From Helianthus annuus (taxonomy: Eukaryota > Streptophyta > Magnoliopsida > Asterales > Asteraceae), in the NCBI RefSeq assembly GCF_002127325.2, contig NC_035438.2:88784385-88848384 (forward strand): DNA of 64,000 nt, read 5' to 3'. A program made the position numbers and the translations under genes. Positions 24,018 through 36,869 of this stretch are shown here, piece by piece. Numbering within the stretch: the first letter of the stretch is position 1; each line of letters begins with the position of its first letter. The notes under the pieces are model-generated. The model was not told the origin of the DNA, made no database searches, and was given only the letters and a program-made list of their open reading frames with translations.

Positions 24018-24719
24018 TGTCACACCCCGACCACGTAAAACATCAAATCGTGGCGGAAACGTCGGGGAGTGTTGTAACAGAATTATTGTTCCACAACCAA
24101 GGTAATTAAAATAAGATTTTATTCATCACCTAAGGGTGGAATACATCGTTCAAAACAAGAACCAACATGTTACATTGTCTTAAAACTACTGAAATAAAGA
24201 GTACAAAACGTCATTAAACTAAGTCTAGCTCTGTTTTATGTCACTAAGGCCCGAGTCCACCCTAGCGTGTCACGATCATCATCCTATGCATTAGCTCCTG
24301 AAACACATGTGAAAATAGGTACGTCAGCATAAAAATGCCTGTGAGTAACATAGGTTTTATGAAAATAGGATTCATGACTTAAGTTTAAGAAAAGTGTTTA
24401 ATAAAAGTTAGTCATGAATCTAGTAAAATGTTTTGTTTTGTAAATCATTTGAAAAGCGATGAAATCAAATGATATGTATAAATAGAAGAATAACGTATGG
24501 TTAAAAGAATAACCAAGTAAAAATAAGTTGTATAAAACAAGTTGTTTTTGTAAAACAAAGTCTTGTGAAAATGTGTTATTTGTGTAAAAATGTATAAGTC
24601 CAAACTAAATGATTTAAATAATGTTATGACATGTAATACAATACAAGCACTTATATATAGGAAGTACCAGCGGCGTATCCACCATGCTTGTATCATACTA
24701 CACACATATCGTTACTTAA
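24018..24719 (-). repeat. 5' LTR of element B, inner part
   Basis: Matches 15168-15869 with about 14 mismatches, then stops at the TSD CTTAA (24715-24719) where A is inserted. It resumes at 36870. Confidence 0.95.
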
Positions 24720-27700
24720 TGTCACACCCCGGCCGCGTATAACATGCAACCGCGGCGGAAACGCCGGGGAGTGTCGTGGACAGAATTAAATTGTTTCATA
24801 ACCATGGCATACAAGTTGTATTTTATTTATAAACAAAGGTGTTACATTGTCTTAGAAAGAGAGTACAAAAATCAAAACATAATTAAGCTAGTTCAAACTT
24901 CATTTTTAGGCTCTAAGGCACAGGTCCGCCCTAGAATCATGACCATCGTCCTATGGAATAGCTCCTGAAAACACATGTGAAAGTAGGTACGTCAGCATAA
25001 AAATGCCTGTGAGATACATAGTTTTTGTGAAAATGGGATTCATGACTTGTGTTTAAAGAGTGTTTAATAACAGTCAGTCATGAACCTTGTAATTTGTCTT
25101 GCTTTGTAAACCATTTGAAAAGCGATAACATCAAAGGATATGTATAAATAAGTGCAAGGTTAAATGAATAACCAAGTAAAATGAGTTGAATAAGATAAGT
25201 TGTTTGTGAAAATAATGTCTTGTGTGGAATATGTTATTTATGTAAAATATAATGTGTCTAAACTGAAATGACTTAGATAACGCCACGATATGTAATATTA
25301 TACAAACATTTATATATAGGAAGTACCAGCGGCGTATCCACCATGTTTGTATCATATTACATACGCCACGTTACTTAAATCATTTACCCAAACCAATCCA
25401 CCATGTAAATTGTTCATGTGTAAACCAAATGTCAAGTGTTATTGTGTAAACTATGTCAAATGTTTGTGTTCAAATGTAAACCACCAATGTGTATGTCAAT
25501 GTCAACGTGTTTATGTTCAATGTAAATCATGTAATGTGTATCCCAAAATGAATCATGTATGGTAAGCGAAATGTATCAACTTAAACCATATGTAAACTGC
25601 ACAAAACAAGTCGTTGAAGTAACACGTGGTTTAAATCAACGTTATGTTCTGTGGAAAAATGCATGCTCTATTGATATTAACATTTGTGTGGTATTGTAAA
25701 CTATGCATACATCCAAGCCTTGAGACTGCGGTGATAAACCCTTAAACAAATTAAAGGTTTATCTAAGTTATGTATATCGAATTCGGTCATTCCTTCCAGT
25801 CCTATCAAACCCAGGACTTCAGGAATGGGAGTTGTCAATTCCTATGGTACCACTACCTACTAACGAACGGCGTGATCAGTGTTAATGAATGTATTGTCCC
25901 ATGTTAAACAACCCAAATGTCATAACAAAATGAAGGCATGTGATGTAAACAATTGTACTAAGTATGCTAAGTAAACATACGAAGCAGAAATGTTCATGTA
26001 AATCAATGTGTCCATATGCTGAGTAAACATATGCAACAGAAATGTAATGCAAATCAATGTACTAAGTACGCACACAATGGGCATACGTAGCATAAAATGT
26101 AATGAAATCATGTACTATAATGTACTAATGAGCATAGCAGATATACGATGTGAAAACATGGAAAGCATGAAAGTAACAGATAGGCACATGTGTTTCACCC
26201 CAAAACAGTTTAGAAAACAGTAAAAGAGGGGTTCAATGTACTCACCTGAGATTGCTTTGAGTTCTTTGTATAATAACCGGATAATGCTAAAGATCACGGA
26301 ATATCAACGGCACCTAATAGGTAGCTTATGTTAATATACCGGACCAAATCGGATGATCGGATAGTACGCGGGTTCGTAAACCAAACGAGTATGGAGACTC
26401 GTGTAATATGGTTTAACAAAGCCTACATACTAAAATGAAACTTAACCTAGGTGCTTACGGTCCATCACGACCCGTTTAGGTAGCTTATGCCACCTTACGC
26501 GTCGTTCGCGTAGAACGCGTCTGGAACGCCTAACATCGTGACCACAAGGTATAACCTCGGAAGGTTATAGCTATGGTCACCTAATGTGTTTGGTCAGGTC
26601 CTAATGACCGACCAAATGGGTCGGGTTCGAAAGTATAAGCGATGGTTTAGATCGCTTACCTTACGACCCTATATAAGCACTAAACTAAAAGTGACGAGCC
26701 AAGCATGTTAGAACATGCTTAACTAAGTTTAGAAACGGGTTTGACATCAAAACAAACGGCTTTGATGCCCACGAGTAGTTTGGTTACAAAATATGCAAGA
26801 ATGCATATTTTGGCCGAAACTACGACTCGTCACTGAGCCTAGATAACGTGGTGATCAGTAGGTATGGTCACTATGGACCATAACCATCGTGATCACGCTC
26901 ACGTTATGAAGTTCCATGAACTTCGCATCGACCATAAGCTGGTCAATGCAGAAAGTCAACAAAACGTTGACTTTCGGACTCGAAAAGCGAATAAAAGAGC
27001 GAAAGAAGACTTACGGAGGGTCCCCGAGTGCTAATCAAGATCCAATAGCTCAGGTATGAAGCAAAAGCATCAACTTAGAGCATTTAGATCTGATTTGTGG
27101 GTTTTTACACAAAAAGGGGGGGGGGTATTTATAGGAAAGGTGGAACCGTTAGGATCGTTTTATCGAATAACGTGCTTTGATCTCGTGCGTACACGTGTCC
27201 AGGGGTTAGATTCAGTGTACTTGACCCTTGGCCCTTCATTTGGGTGAAAAGGCATCGCCCTTTGATCGAACGAAAGGCCAGATTCTGCATTAAATGCAGA
27301 ATCTGCTGTCAGACATGTTCACGCGGCCCGCGTGAAAGTGGGTGCAGGTCTTACGCGGGTCGCCTAGCCCCGTCTGATCTGCACCACTTGCAGAATTTAC
27401 GTATTCAGCCCCTGTTGCGTTTTTAAGCTATTTCCAGCCCCTTTAAGACTTGTAAAGTCACCTTTAAGGCCCTAAAATGATGCCTAAACATTGTGGACAT
27501 GAAACATGCTCAAAAATGTGTCGGATGTCGGTTCGTTTGGCCGTACGATCGCGATGTTCGCTTAATTACGACGGAATGCGCATAAGCGTGAAAGACGATC
27601 CAAATGACGCGACGAATGGGTTTTTCTCATGCCAAACACTAAGGCATAATATAAGGATGCTTACATAAATTTTTGGAAGTCCGGATGTATTCAGAACGTA

Positions 27701-28210
27701 AGTTATGCGCAAAAGTGCAAACTTGTGCACTTTTTGACACTTTTAGTCCCTGAATGACCCAAAAGTTTATTTTAGCATACCAAACCCCTCAAAGCCTATT
27801 TCTAAGCTATGCAAAGGATATTTATGGTATGTTTAACTTATGGACATGTTCCGGAATGTTCGTTACCGTTCAAATTGGCATACTTTCGCAGTTTGTCAAG
27901 TTTAGTCCCTGTAAGCGAATTAACTTGTTTTTGCTATACCAAAGCCTTCAAAACTTATTTCTAAGTTATCTAAAGGTTATTTAAGGTATGTTGAGTATAT
28001 GTTGGTGTTCCGGAGTATTTGTCGCACTAAACTGAGTACGTTTACGCACCAGTTAGCGTATAACTCTCCAGAAAGTGATGTAGAGTTTGGAATTGAATAA
28101 AAGTCAAAACACGAAAAATGTAAAACACAATGAAACAAACATTGGGATCAAATAACATTATTTTATTGATAATTGAACTGTTCATGATGATTACAGGCAC
28201 AAATGTTACA
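24720..28210 (-). repeat. 3' LTR of element A
   Basis: TGTCACACCCCGGCC to AAATGTTACA in plus reading, 3491 bp. Contains a minus-strand TATA box (27126-27133), GTAAACATA-type degenerate repeats (25960-26110), and the tandem duplication at 27715-28045. ORFs of 60-76 codons inside recur in the other LTR and are not credible genes. Confidence 0.97.
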
Positions 28211-28220
28211 GTCTCCCCTA
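28211..28220 (-). other. Polypurine tract of element A
   Basis: Minus-strand TAGGGGAGAC directly before the 3' LTR. Confidence 0.8.
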
Positions 28221-28244
28221 CTTGTGGAAATTTCGTCCCGAAAT

Positions 28245-31200
28245 TTATTTAGAGGAAACTGATTGAAAAAGATGCGGATATTTTGCCTTCATTTGATCTT
28301 CACGTTCCCAAGTAAACTCGGGTACACGCTTAGATTCCCAACGAACCTTGACCAAAGGAATGCGCTTGCGTTTGAGCCACTTGACTTCACGTTCCATGAT
28401 TTCCACCGGTTTCTCAACAAACTTCAGTGTTTTATCAACACGAATTTCGTCAAGCGGTATGTGGAGGTTTTCATCAGCTAAACACTTCTTGAGATTGGAC
28501 ACGTGAAAGGTTGGATGAACATTTCCAAGTTCAGGAGGTAATTCAAGTCTGTAGGCTACCTTACCGATTCTTTCGACGATCTTGAATGGTCCAACATATC
28601 TAGGTGCAAGTTTTCCTTTCTTTCCAAATCTGATCACACCTTTCCAAGGTGAGACCTTAAGTAATACACGATCACCGACTTGAAAATCCAAGGGTTTGCG
28701 TTTTAGGTCCGCGTAACTCTTTTGACGGCTTCTAGCTGTCTGAAGGTTATCACGAACTTTCTTTACCTTTTCTGTTGTCTCTAGAATGAGGGCAGGTCCA
28801 GTAAACTGAGCCTCGCCAATCTCATTCCAGCAGACTGGTGAACGACATTTTCGACCATAGAGAGCCTCGAAAGGAGCCATGTTGATGCTGGAGTGATAAC
28901 TGTTGTTGTAGGAGAATTCAATCAATGGAAGATGTGAATCCCAGCTACCACCAAAGTCTATCACACAAGCTCTAAGCATATCCTCCAGTGTCTGGATTGT
29001 TCTTTCAGATTGACCATCCGTTTGCGGATGATAAGCTGTGCTTAAATTGAGTTGAGACCCCATAGCAGATTGCATGGTTCTCCAAAAATGAGAAGTGAAA
29101 CGAGCATCTCTGTCAGAAATGATGCTCAAAGGAACACCATGTCTAGCTACAATTTCATCTACGTAGATTTGAGCAAGTCTGTCAGCTGAATAATCCTCAC
29201 GGATTGGCAAGAAATGTGCTGACTTGGTAAGACGATCAACGACTACCCAGATGGCATCGTGACCTTTCTTTGTGCGCGGGAGTTTAGTAATGAGATCCAT
29301 AGTAATGTTTTCCCATTTCCAAACTGGGATTTCCGGTTGTTCCAATAAACCAGAAGGACGCTGATGTTCTGCCTTAACCTTAAGACAAGTAAGGCATTTA
29401 GATACGTATAAGGCAATGTCTTTCTTCATACCAGGCCACCAATACTGAATACGAAGATCCTTATACATCTTATCTGAGCCAGGATGAATGGAATAACGAG
29501 ACTTATGGGCTTCATCCATAAGCAAGGTACGAAGATTATCTTGGCTTGGGACCCACAAACGGTCCATGAAGTAATATGATCCATTGTCCTTCAGTTCAAG
29601 AGCAGGTGTTATGTGATAAGGGAATTCCTTATCCATCAAGCCTTGTGAAACACACGCTTGTTGGGCCTGAGAAATACGGGCTTGGATATCGGTTTGAACA
29701 ACAGATTGGACACGTACACAATGAAGCTTAATACGTTCCTTGCGACTCAATGCATCGGCTACGACATTCGCCTTACCAGGATGGTAGCGAATCTCGCAGT
29801 CGTAGTCATTTAGAAGTTCAACCCAACGTCTTTGCCTCATGTTGAGTTCCTTTTGATTGAAGATATGTTGAAGACTTTTGTGGTCAGTGAAAACCACACA
29901 TTTTGTACCATACAAGTAGTGTCTCCAGATCTTGAGAGCGAAGACAACTGCACCCAACTCAAGATCATGAGTGGTGTAGTTCTTCTCATGTATCTTCAAC
30001 TGCCTTGATGCGTATGCTATGACTTTGTTTCTTTGCATCAGGACGCAGCCAAGTCCTAATTTAGATGCGTCGCAATATACGACGAACTCATCGTTGCCCT
30101 CAGGCAATGTTAGGACAGGCGCGTCGCAAAGCTTTTGTTTCAAAGTCTGAAACGCTTCCTCTTGTTTGACTCCCCAATCAAATGGCTTGTTCTTCTGAGT
30201 TAGAGCAGTTAGAGGAACTGCAATCTTTGAGAAGTTTTCAATGAAGCGGCGGTAATAACCCGCTAGACCAAGAAAAGAACGAACTTCAGTAGGGGTAGTA
30301 GGTGTATTCCAATCCTTAATCGCACTGATCTTGGAGGGATCTACATGAATACCTTGTTCGTTGACAATATGTCCCAAGAATTGAACCTCTTTAAGCCAGA
30401 ATTCACACTTGGAGAATTTGGCGAAAAGTTGTTCTTTCTTTAGGAGTTCCAAAGTAAGACGGAGATGTTGCTCATGATCAGCTCGCGTCTTAGAATATAT
30501 CAAGATGTCATCAATAAAAACAATGATGAACTTATCCAAGTAAGGTTTGCAGACCCTATTCATTAAGTCCATGAAAACAGCAGGAGCATTAGTCAAACCG
30601 AATGGCATGACTGTGAACTCGTAATGTCCATAACGAGTACGGAACGCTGTCTTTGGAATATCTTCTTCATGCACACGGAGCTGATGATATCCAGATCGAA
30701 GATCAATCTTTGAAAAGTATGAAGCACCTTGCAATTGATCAAAGAGATCATCAATGCGAGGTAGGGGATATCGATTCTTGATGGTAAGCTTGTTAAGCTC
30801 ACGATAATCGATACACATCCTGAAAGATCCATCCTTCTTCTTTACAAAAAGAACGGGAGCACCCCAAGGTGAAAAGCTAGGACGGATAAAACCTTTGTCG
30901 GAGAGCTCCTGAAGCTGTTTAGATAATTCTTGCATCTCAGACGGTGCAAGACGGTATGGAGCTCTGGCAACGGGATTTGCACCAGGTACGAGATCAATAC
31001 GGAACTCGACTTGGCGTGCTGGAGGTAGACCAGGTAAGTCTTCAGGGAATACTTCGGAATAATCCCGAACGACAGGAATATCTGAAATAGACTTACCCTT
31101 GCCTTCATCTGCTGTAACATGTGCTAAGAAAGCCACATAGTGCTTTCGTAGGTACTTCCGTGCTTTAAAACAAGACATGAGTTTGAGACCACCGGTAGGC

Positions 31201-32768
31201 TTCTCACCACGAACCTGTAGGATCTCGCCTGTAGACAGCGGCACACGAACAATCTTCTCAGAACAAACTATCTCTGCGCGATGCTTGGATAACCAATCCA
31301 TTCCCACTATAACGTCGAAGCTTCCAAGTTGCATTGGCGTGAGGTCAATAGGAAAAATATGTTCGTTAAGATTCAACTGGCAGTTGCGTAGAACGGAATT
31401 AAGAACAATGGGTTCACCACTGGCAACCTCTACTGTCAAAGGTTTACCTAGTTTCGTTCTAGACACGCGAAGCATTGTCTCGAAAGACAATGACACGAAA
31501 CTCTTGTCGGCACCCGAATCAAAAAGAACAGATGCTGGCTGATTATTAATAAAGAACGTACCGTTCACCACTTCGTTGTCTGCTTGTGCTTCTTGTGCAT
31601 TCATGTTAAAGACTCGACCTCGAGCCTGTGGCTGATTTTGGTTTGCATTCTGGTTCTGGTTGGCTAGCCTTGGACACCGATTTCTGTAGTGGGTCAGATC
31701 CCCACAATTATAACAAGCACCTGGTGGGTAGTTTGGTCGTGCAGCCTGACCCTGTTGTTGAGCAACCTGTTGGGCAGGGTTCTGGACTGCGCGGTTCTGA
31801 GCAAACCGACAAACATCGGCAAGATGACCCGACTTCCCACAGTTAGTACAGAAACGGCACTGATATTGTGGCTGGTGGTGACTGTTGCATCGATTGCACA
31901 AAGGTGCACTTCCTGAGTAGGGTTTCTTTGCTGGAGGCTGGTTGGGAGCTGCCTGGTTTGCTTGGGCAGTGACAGCAAAATTTTGGGAAGCCTTACGCTT
32001 CTTTGACCTCTTTGAGGAACCAGAGTCCTTTCCCTTCTTGTTCTGATCTTTCTTACTATCCTCCTTGTCAGCCGACTGCTTCTTGCCCTTGTCACCCTTC
32101 CTGTGTAGTTTATTCTTTCGGATCTGCGACTCAGTCAACGTCGCTGATAACTCGATTGCCTGACGAAGTGTGGTAGGGTTGCTACCAGTAAGGATGTCTT
32201 GTACTGAGTCAGGTAGGCCGTCGATGTATCTTTCGATGGCCTTATCGAGTGGGGTAACCATATTCGGGCAAAGAAGACTCAGCTCCTCAAACCTATCTGT
32301 ATAAGCCCTGTGCTCGCCACTATCTTGCTTCAACACATCAAATTCCTTCTCCAATGCTCGTTGCTCATGACGAGGACAAAACTCCCTCATCATAAGCGCT
32401 CTCAGTTGAGCCCATGTCTGAGCTAAAGCAACTTCTGCACCTTGATCTCTCATAACCCCATTCCACCATGTTAGAGCCCTCTTCTGAAACACGCTTGATG
32501 AAAACTCGACTTTGCGATTATCCGGACACTGCACATGGCGAAAAGTGTTCTCGATGCTCTCGAACCACTGAAGAAGCCCAGTTGCTCCTTCAGAACCACT
32601 AAACTTGAGTGGCTTAGCCTGGTTAAAATCCTTGTATTTGCATGTACCATTGTTGTTGTTGGCCTGGTTCCATTGAGTAAAGAGATTCGGAAATTGAGCA
32701 GCCATCTGCTGTGCAATGATCTCTGCCAACTCGGCAGTAGCTATCTGGTTGTCGCGTCGAGGAGGCAT
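28245..32768 (-). CDS. Element A Gag-Pol polyprotein (Gag-PR-RT-RNase H-IN-chromodomain)
   Basis: One uninterrupted frame of 1507 residues from MPPRRDNQ (ATG at 32768; the frame is open 24 codons further but B starts at the same Met). Capsid domain about 45-210 (ALTWWNGVM); basic Lys/Ser stretch 225-262; zinc knuckles [14 protein letters not shown] (307-320) and [14 protein letters not shown] (352-365); protease DSGA at 417-420; RT about 575-770 with FIDD at 751-754; RNase H about 890-1010 with Asp900, Glu937 and Asp962; integrase zinc finger about 1088-1128, catalytic Asp1158, Asp1219 and Glu1255; GPY/F module; C-terminal chromodomain ([19 protein letters not shown]). It would be cleaved into proteins for particle assembly, reverse transcription and chromatin-targeted integration. 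All catalytic residues are present. Confidence 0.97.
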   Translation of the reverse strand: MPPRRDNQIATAELAEIIAQQMAAQFPNLFTQWNQANNNNGTCKYKDFNQAKPLKFSGSEGATGLLQWFESIENTFRHVQCPDNRKVEFSSSVFQKRALTWWNGVMRDQGAEVALAQTWAQLRALMMREFCPRHEQRALEKEFDVLKQDSGEHRAYTDRFEELSLLCPNMVTPLDKAIERYIDGLPDSVQDILTGSNPTTLRQAIELSATLTESQIRKNKLHRKGDKGKKQSADKEDSKKDQNKKGKDSGSSKRSKKRKASQNFAVTAQANQAAPNQPPAKKPYSGSAPLCNRCNSHHQPQYQCRFCTNCGKSGHLADVCRFAQNRAVQNPAQQVAQQQGQAARPNYPPGACYNCGDLTHYRNRCPRLANQNQNANQNQPQARGRVFNMNAQEAQADNEVVNGTFFINNQPASVLFDSGADKSFVSLSFETMLRVSRTKLGKPLTVEVASGEPIVLNSVLRNCQLNLNEHIFPIDLTPMQLGSFDVIVGMDWLSKHRAEIVCSEKIVRVPLSTGEILQVRGEKPTGGLKLMSCFKARKYLRKHYVAFLAHVTADEGKGKSISDIPVVRDYSEVFPEDLPGLPPARQVEFRIDLVPGANPVARAPYRLAPSEMQELSKQLQELSDKGFIRPSFSPWGAPVLFVKKKDGSFRMCIDYRELNKLTIKNRYPLPRIDDLFDQLQGASYFSKIDLRSGYHQLRVHEEDIPKTAFRTRYGHYEFTVMPFGLTNAPAVFMDLMNRVCKPYLDKFIIVFIDDILIYSKTRADHEQHLRLTLELLKKEQLFAKFSKCEFWLKEVQFLGHIVNEQGIHVDPSKISAIKDWNTPTTPTEVRSFLGLAGYYRRFIENFSKIAVPLTALTQKNKPFDWGVKQEEAFQTLKQKLCDAPVLTLPEGNDEFVVYCDASKLGLGCVLMQRNKVIAYASRQLKIHEKNYTTHDLELGAVVFALKIWRHYLYGTKCVVFTDHKSLQHIFNQKELNMRQRRWVELLNDYDCEIRYHPGKANVVADALSRKERIKLHCVRVQSVVQTDIQARISQAQQACVSQGLMDKEFPYHITPALELKDNGSYYFMDRLWVPSQDNLRTLLMDEAHKSRYSIHPGSDKMYKDLRIQYWWPGMKKDIALYVSKCLTCLKVKAEHQRPSGLLEQPEIPVWKWENITMDLITKLPRTKKGHDAIWVVVDRLTKSAHFLPIREDYSADRLAQIYVDEIVARHGVPLSIISDRDARFTSHFWRTMQSAMGSQLNLSTAYHPQTDGQSERTIQTLEDMLRACVIDFGGSWDSHLPLIEFSYNNSYHSSINMAPFEALYGRKCRSPVCWNEIGEAQFTGPALILETTEKVKKVRDNLQTARSRQKSYADLKRKPLDFQVGDRVLLKVSPWKGVIRFGKKGKLAPRYVGPFKIVERIGKVAYRLELPPELGNVHPTFHVSNLKKCLADENLHIPLDEIRVDKTLKFVEKPVEIMEREVKWLKRKRIPLVKVRWESKRVPEFTWEREDQMKAKYPHLFQSVSSK

Positions 32769-33353
32769 TCTAGAAGAGAAAAACACGAAATGAAACGAGT
32801 GAGATGTTTGGATGAAGAGAATGAGATGAAGCAAGAGCAATCAAAAGCAAAGATGGCGGTTATGCATTGCAAAGCAAATAAGCGACGTGAAATGTTTAGT
32901 CAAAGTAAATGGGTCAGAATTAGTGTATCGCGAAGACATGCTCGCCTATAAGTGAACACTCACCCCAAGAGTTCCCAGGTAAGAGTGACTGGTCCGATTA
33001 TGTGGATTTGTACGAACACTCTAGCCTTAGACAGAAAACTCAGGGTACAGGCATTCACCCTTCCAGTTCGCACGTGTTCACACTATTAACCCAACACTTT
33101 GACGGGATTTTTGAAAATCCAAAGGGGTTCAAAACCTTATAATAGAGGGTTCAAAACCTAGTAATCAATCATCCTAGAACAGATGATTAATTTTCAAAGC
33201 GGATTCGGAACCGAAGTTCCCGTTGTGGTTATCACCTAAGGATAGGTGATGTGCATGTTTTAAACTCTAAACACAAGATAACTTGTGTTAGGGTCCTAGA
33301 AAGTTATAGTCTAGGTCAAAGCATTACTAATAACCTAATTCCCTATAACCAAT
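32769..33353 (-). other. Leader of element A
   Basis: Between PBS and gag. It carries the 158-bp block (32930-33087) shared with the B leader with only about five differences. No clear ORF besides an in-frame upstream extension of gag. Confidence 0.55.
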
Positions 33354-33366
33354 GGCTCTGATACCA
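33354..33366 (-). other. Primer-binding site of element A (tRNA-iMet)
   Basis: Minus-strand TGGTATCAGAGCC, with the spacer GAAGAGT to the LTR as in B. Confidence 0.95.
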
Positions 33367-33373
33367 ACTCTTC

Positions 33374-36300
33374 TGTCACACCCCGGCCGCGTATAACATG
33401 CAACCGCGGCGGAAACGCCGGGGAGTGTCGTGGACAGAATTAAATTGTTTCATAACCATGGCATACAAGTTGTATTTTATTTATAAACAAAGGTGTTACA
33501 TTGTCTTAGAAAGAGAGTACAGAAATCAAAACATAATTAAGCTAGTTCAAACTTCATTTTTAGGCTCTAAGGCACAGGTCCGCCCTAGAATCATGACCAT
33601 CGTCCTATGGAATAGCTCCTGAAAACACATGTGAAAGTAGGTACGTCAGCATAAAAATGCCTGTGAGATACATAGTTTTTGTGAAAATGGGATTCATGAC
33701 TTGTGTTTAAAGAGTGTTTAATAACAGTCAGTCATGAACCTTGTAATTTGTCTTGCTTTGTAAACCATTTGAAAAGCGATAACATCAAAGGATATGTATA
33801 AATAAGTGCAAGGTTAAATGAATAACCAAGTAAAATGAGTTGAATAAGATAAGTTGTTTGTGAAAATAATGTCTTGTGAGGAATATGTTATTTATGTAAA
33901 ATATAATGTGTCTAAACTGAAATGACTTAGATAACGCCACGATATGTAATATTATACAAACATTTATATATAGGAAGTACCAGCGGCGTATCCACCATGT
34001 TTGTATCATATTACATACGCCACGTTACTTAAATCATTTACCCAAACCAATCCACCATGTAAATTGTTCATGTGTAAACCAAATGTCAAGTGTTATTGTG
34101 TAAACTATGTCAAATGTTTGTGTTCAAATGTAAACCACCAATGTGTATGTCAATGTCAACGTGTTTATGTTCAATGTAAATCATGTAATGTGTATCCCAA
34201 AATGAATCATGTATGGTAAGCGAAATGTATCAACTTAAACCATATGTAAACTGCACAAAACAAGTCGTTGAAGTAACACGTGGTTTAAATCAACGTTATG
34301 TTCTGTGGAAAAATGCATGCTCTATTGATATTAACATTTGTGTGGTATTGTAAACTATGCATACATCCAAGCCTTGAGACTGCGGCGATAAACCCTTAAA
34401 CAAATTAAAGGTTTATCTAAGTTATGTATATCGAATTCGGTCATTCCTTCCAGTCCTATCAAACCCAGGACTTCAGGAATGGGAGTTGTCAATTCCTATG
34501 GTACCACTACCTACTAACGAACGGCGTGATCAGTGTTAATGAATGTATTGTCCCATGTTAAACAACCCAAATGTCATAACAAAATGAAGGCATGTGATGT
34601 AAACAATTGTACTAAGTATGCTAAGTAAACATACGAAGCAGAAATGTTCATGTAAATCAATGTGTCCATATGCTGAGTAAACATATGCAACAGAAATGTA
34701 ATGCAAATCAATGTACTAAGTACGCACACAATGGGCATACGTAGCATAAAATGTAATGAAATCATGTACTATAATGTACTAATGAGCATAGCAGATATAC
34801 GATGTGAAAACATGGAAAGCATGAAAGTAACAGATAGGCACATGTGTTTCACCCCAAAACAGTTTAGAAAACAGTAAAAGAGGGGTTCAATGTACTCACC
34901 TGAGATTGCTTTGAGTTCTTTGTATAATAACCGGATAATGCTAAAGATCACGGAATATCAACGGCACCTAATAGGTAGCTTATGTTAATATACCGGACCA
35001 AATCGGATGATCGGATAGTACGCGGGTTCGTAAACCAAACGAGTATGGAGACTCGTGTAATATGGTTTAACAAAGCCTACATACTAAAATGAAACTTAAC
35101 CTAGGTGCTTACGGTCCATCACGACCCGTTTAGGTAGCTTATGCCACCTTACGCGTCGTTCGCGTAGAACGCGTCTGGAACGCCTAACATCGTGACCACA
35201 AGGTATAACCTCGGAAGGTTATAGCTATGGTCACCTAATGTGTTTGGTCAGGTCCTAATGACCGACCAAATGGGTCGGGTTCGAAAGTATAAGCGATGGT
35301 TTAGATCGCTTACCTTACGACCCTATATAAGCACTAAACTAAAAGTGACGAGCCAAGCATGTTAGAACATGCTTAACTAAGTTTAGAAACGGGTTTGACA
35401 TCAAAACAAACGGCTTTGATGCCCACGAGTAGTTTGGTTACAAAATATGCAAGAATGCATATTTTGGCCGAAACTACGACTCGTCACTGAGCCTAGATAA
35501 CGTGGTGATCAGTAGGTATGGTCACTATGGACCATAACCATCGTGATCACGCTCACGTTATGAAGTTCCATGAACTTCGCATCGACCATAAGCTGGTCAA
35601 TGCAGAAAGTCAACAAAACGTTGACTTTCGGACTCGAAAAGCGAATAAAAGAGCGAAAGAAGACTTACGGAGGGTCCCCGAGTGCTAATCAAGATCCAAT
35701 AGCTCAGGTATGAAGCAAAAGCATCAACTTAGAGCATTTAGATCTGATTTGTGGGTTTTTACACAAAAAGGGGGGGGGGTATTTATAGGAAAGGTGGAAC
35801 CGTTAGGATCGTTTTATCGAATAACGTGCTTTGATCTCGTGCGTACACGTGTCCAGGGGTTAGATTCAGTGTACTTGACCCTTGGCCCTTCATTTGGGTG
35901 AAAAGGCATCGCCCTTTGATCGAACGAAAGGCCAGATTCTGCATTAAATGCAGAATCTGCTGTCAGACATGTTCACGCGGCCCGCGTGAAAGTGGGTGCA
36001 GGTCTTACGCGGGTCGCCTAGCCCCGTCTGATCTGCACCACTTGCAGAATTTACGTATTCAGCCCCTGTTGCGTTTTTAAGCTATTTCCAGCCCCTTTAA
36101 GACCTGTAAAGTCACCTTTAAGGCCCTAAAATGATGCCTAAACATTGTGGACATGAAACATGCTCAAAAATGTGTCGGATGTCGGTTCGTTTGGCCGTAC
36201 GATCGCGATGTTCGCTTAATTACGACGGAATGCGCATAAGCGTGAAAGACGATCCAAATGACGCGACGAATGGGTTTTTCTCATGCCAAACACTAAGGCA

Positions 36301-36864
36301 TAATATAAGGATGCTTACATAAATTTTTGGAAGTCCGGATGTATTCAGAACGTAAGTTATGCGCAAAAGTGCAAACTTGTGCACTTTTTGACACTTTTAG
36401 TCCCTGAATGACCCAAAAGTTTATTTTAGCATACCAAACCCCTCAAAGCCTATTTCTAAGCTATGCAAAGGATATTTATGGTATGTTTAACTTATGGACA
36501 TGTTCCGGAATGTTCGTTACCGTTCAAATTGGCATACTTTCGCAGTTTGTCAAGTTTAGTCCCTGTAAGCGAATTAACTTGTTTTTGCTATACCAAAGCC
36601 TTCAAAACTTATTTCTAAGTTATGTAAAGGTTATTTAAGGTATGTTGAGTATATGTTGGTGTTCCGGAGTATTTGTCGCACTAAACTGAGTATGTTTACG
36701 CACCAGTTAGCGTATAACTCTCCAGAAAGTGATGTAGAGTTTGGAATTGAATAAAAGTCAAAACACGAAAAATGTAAAACACAATGAAACAAACATTGGG
36801 ATCAAATAACATTATTTTATTGATAATTGAACTGTTCATGATGATTACAGGCACAAATGTTACA
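33374..36864 (-). repeat. 5' LTR of element A
   Basis: Same length as the 3' LTR; I count about six substitutions (for example near 33521, 33878, 34385, 36103, 36625, 36692) and no indels. Confidence 0.97.
35780..35787 (-). promoter_or_regulatory. TATA box in 5' LTR of A
   Basis: Minus-strand CCTATAAATACCCCC. In this 5' LTR it would drive the genomic RNA of A. Confidence 0.6.
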
Positions 36865-36869
36865 CTTAA

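Larger units (their letters stand above)
24720..36864 (-). mobile_element. Element A: intact young Tekay-like Ty3/gypsy chromovirus
   Basis: A complete 12,145-bp element. LTRs 24720-28210 and 33374-36864 are both 3491 bp and differ at about 6 sites (99.8% identical). TSD CTTAA is at 24715-24719 and 36865-36869, and the empty-site sequence is seen uninterrupted at 15866-15885 in the other LTR of B. PBS 33354-33366, PPT 28211-28220, a single Gag-Pol frame of 1507 codons. It is inserted in the 5' LTR of its relative B. Every hallmark of a competent element is present. Confidence 0.97.

Noticed and set aside
27056..27668. Small ORFs repeated at 35710-36322
   Set aside because: LTR shadows of element A; overlapping the promoter region, no coding signal.
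24720..36864. Duplicated 3.5-kb blocks as an assembly artefact
   Set aside because: They differ at about six sites, flank a gag-pol with PBS and PPT, and are bounded by a TSD, so they are true LTRs.
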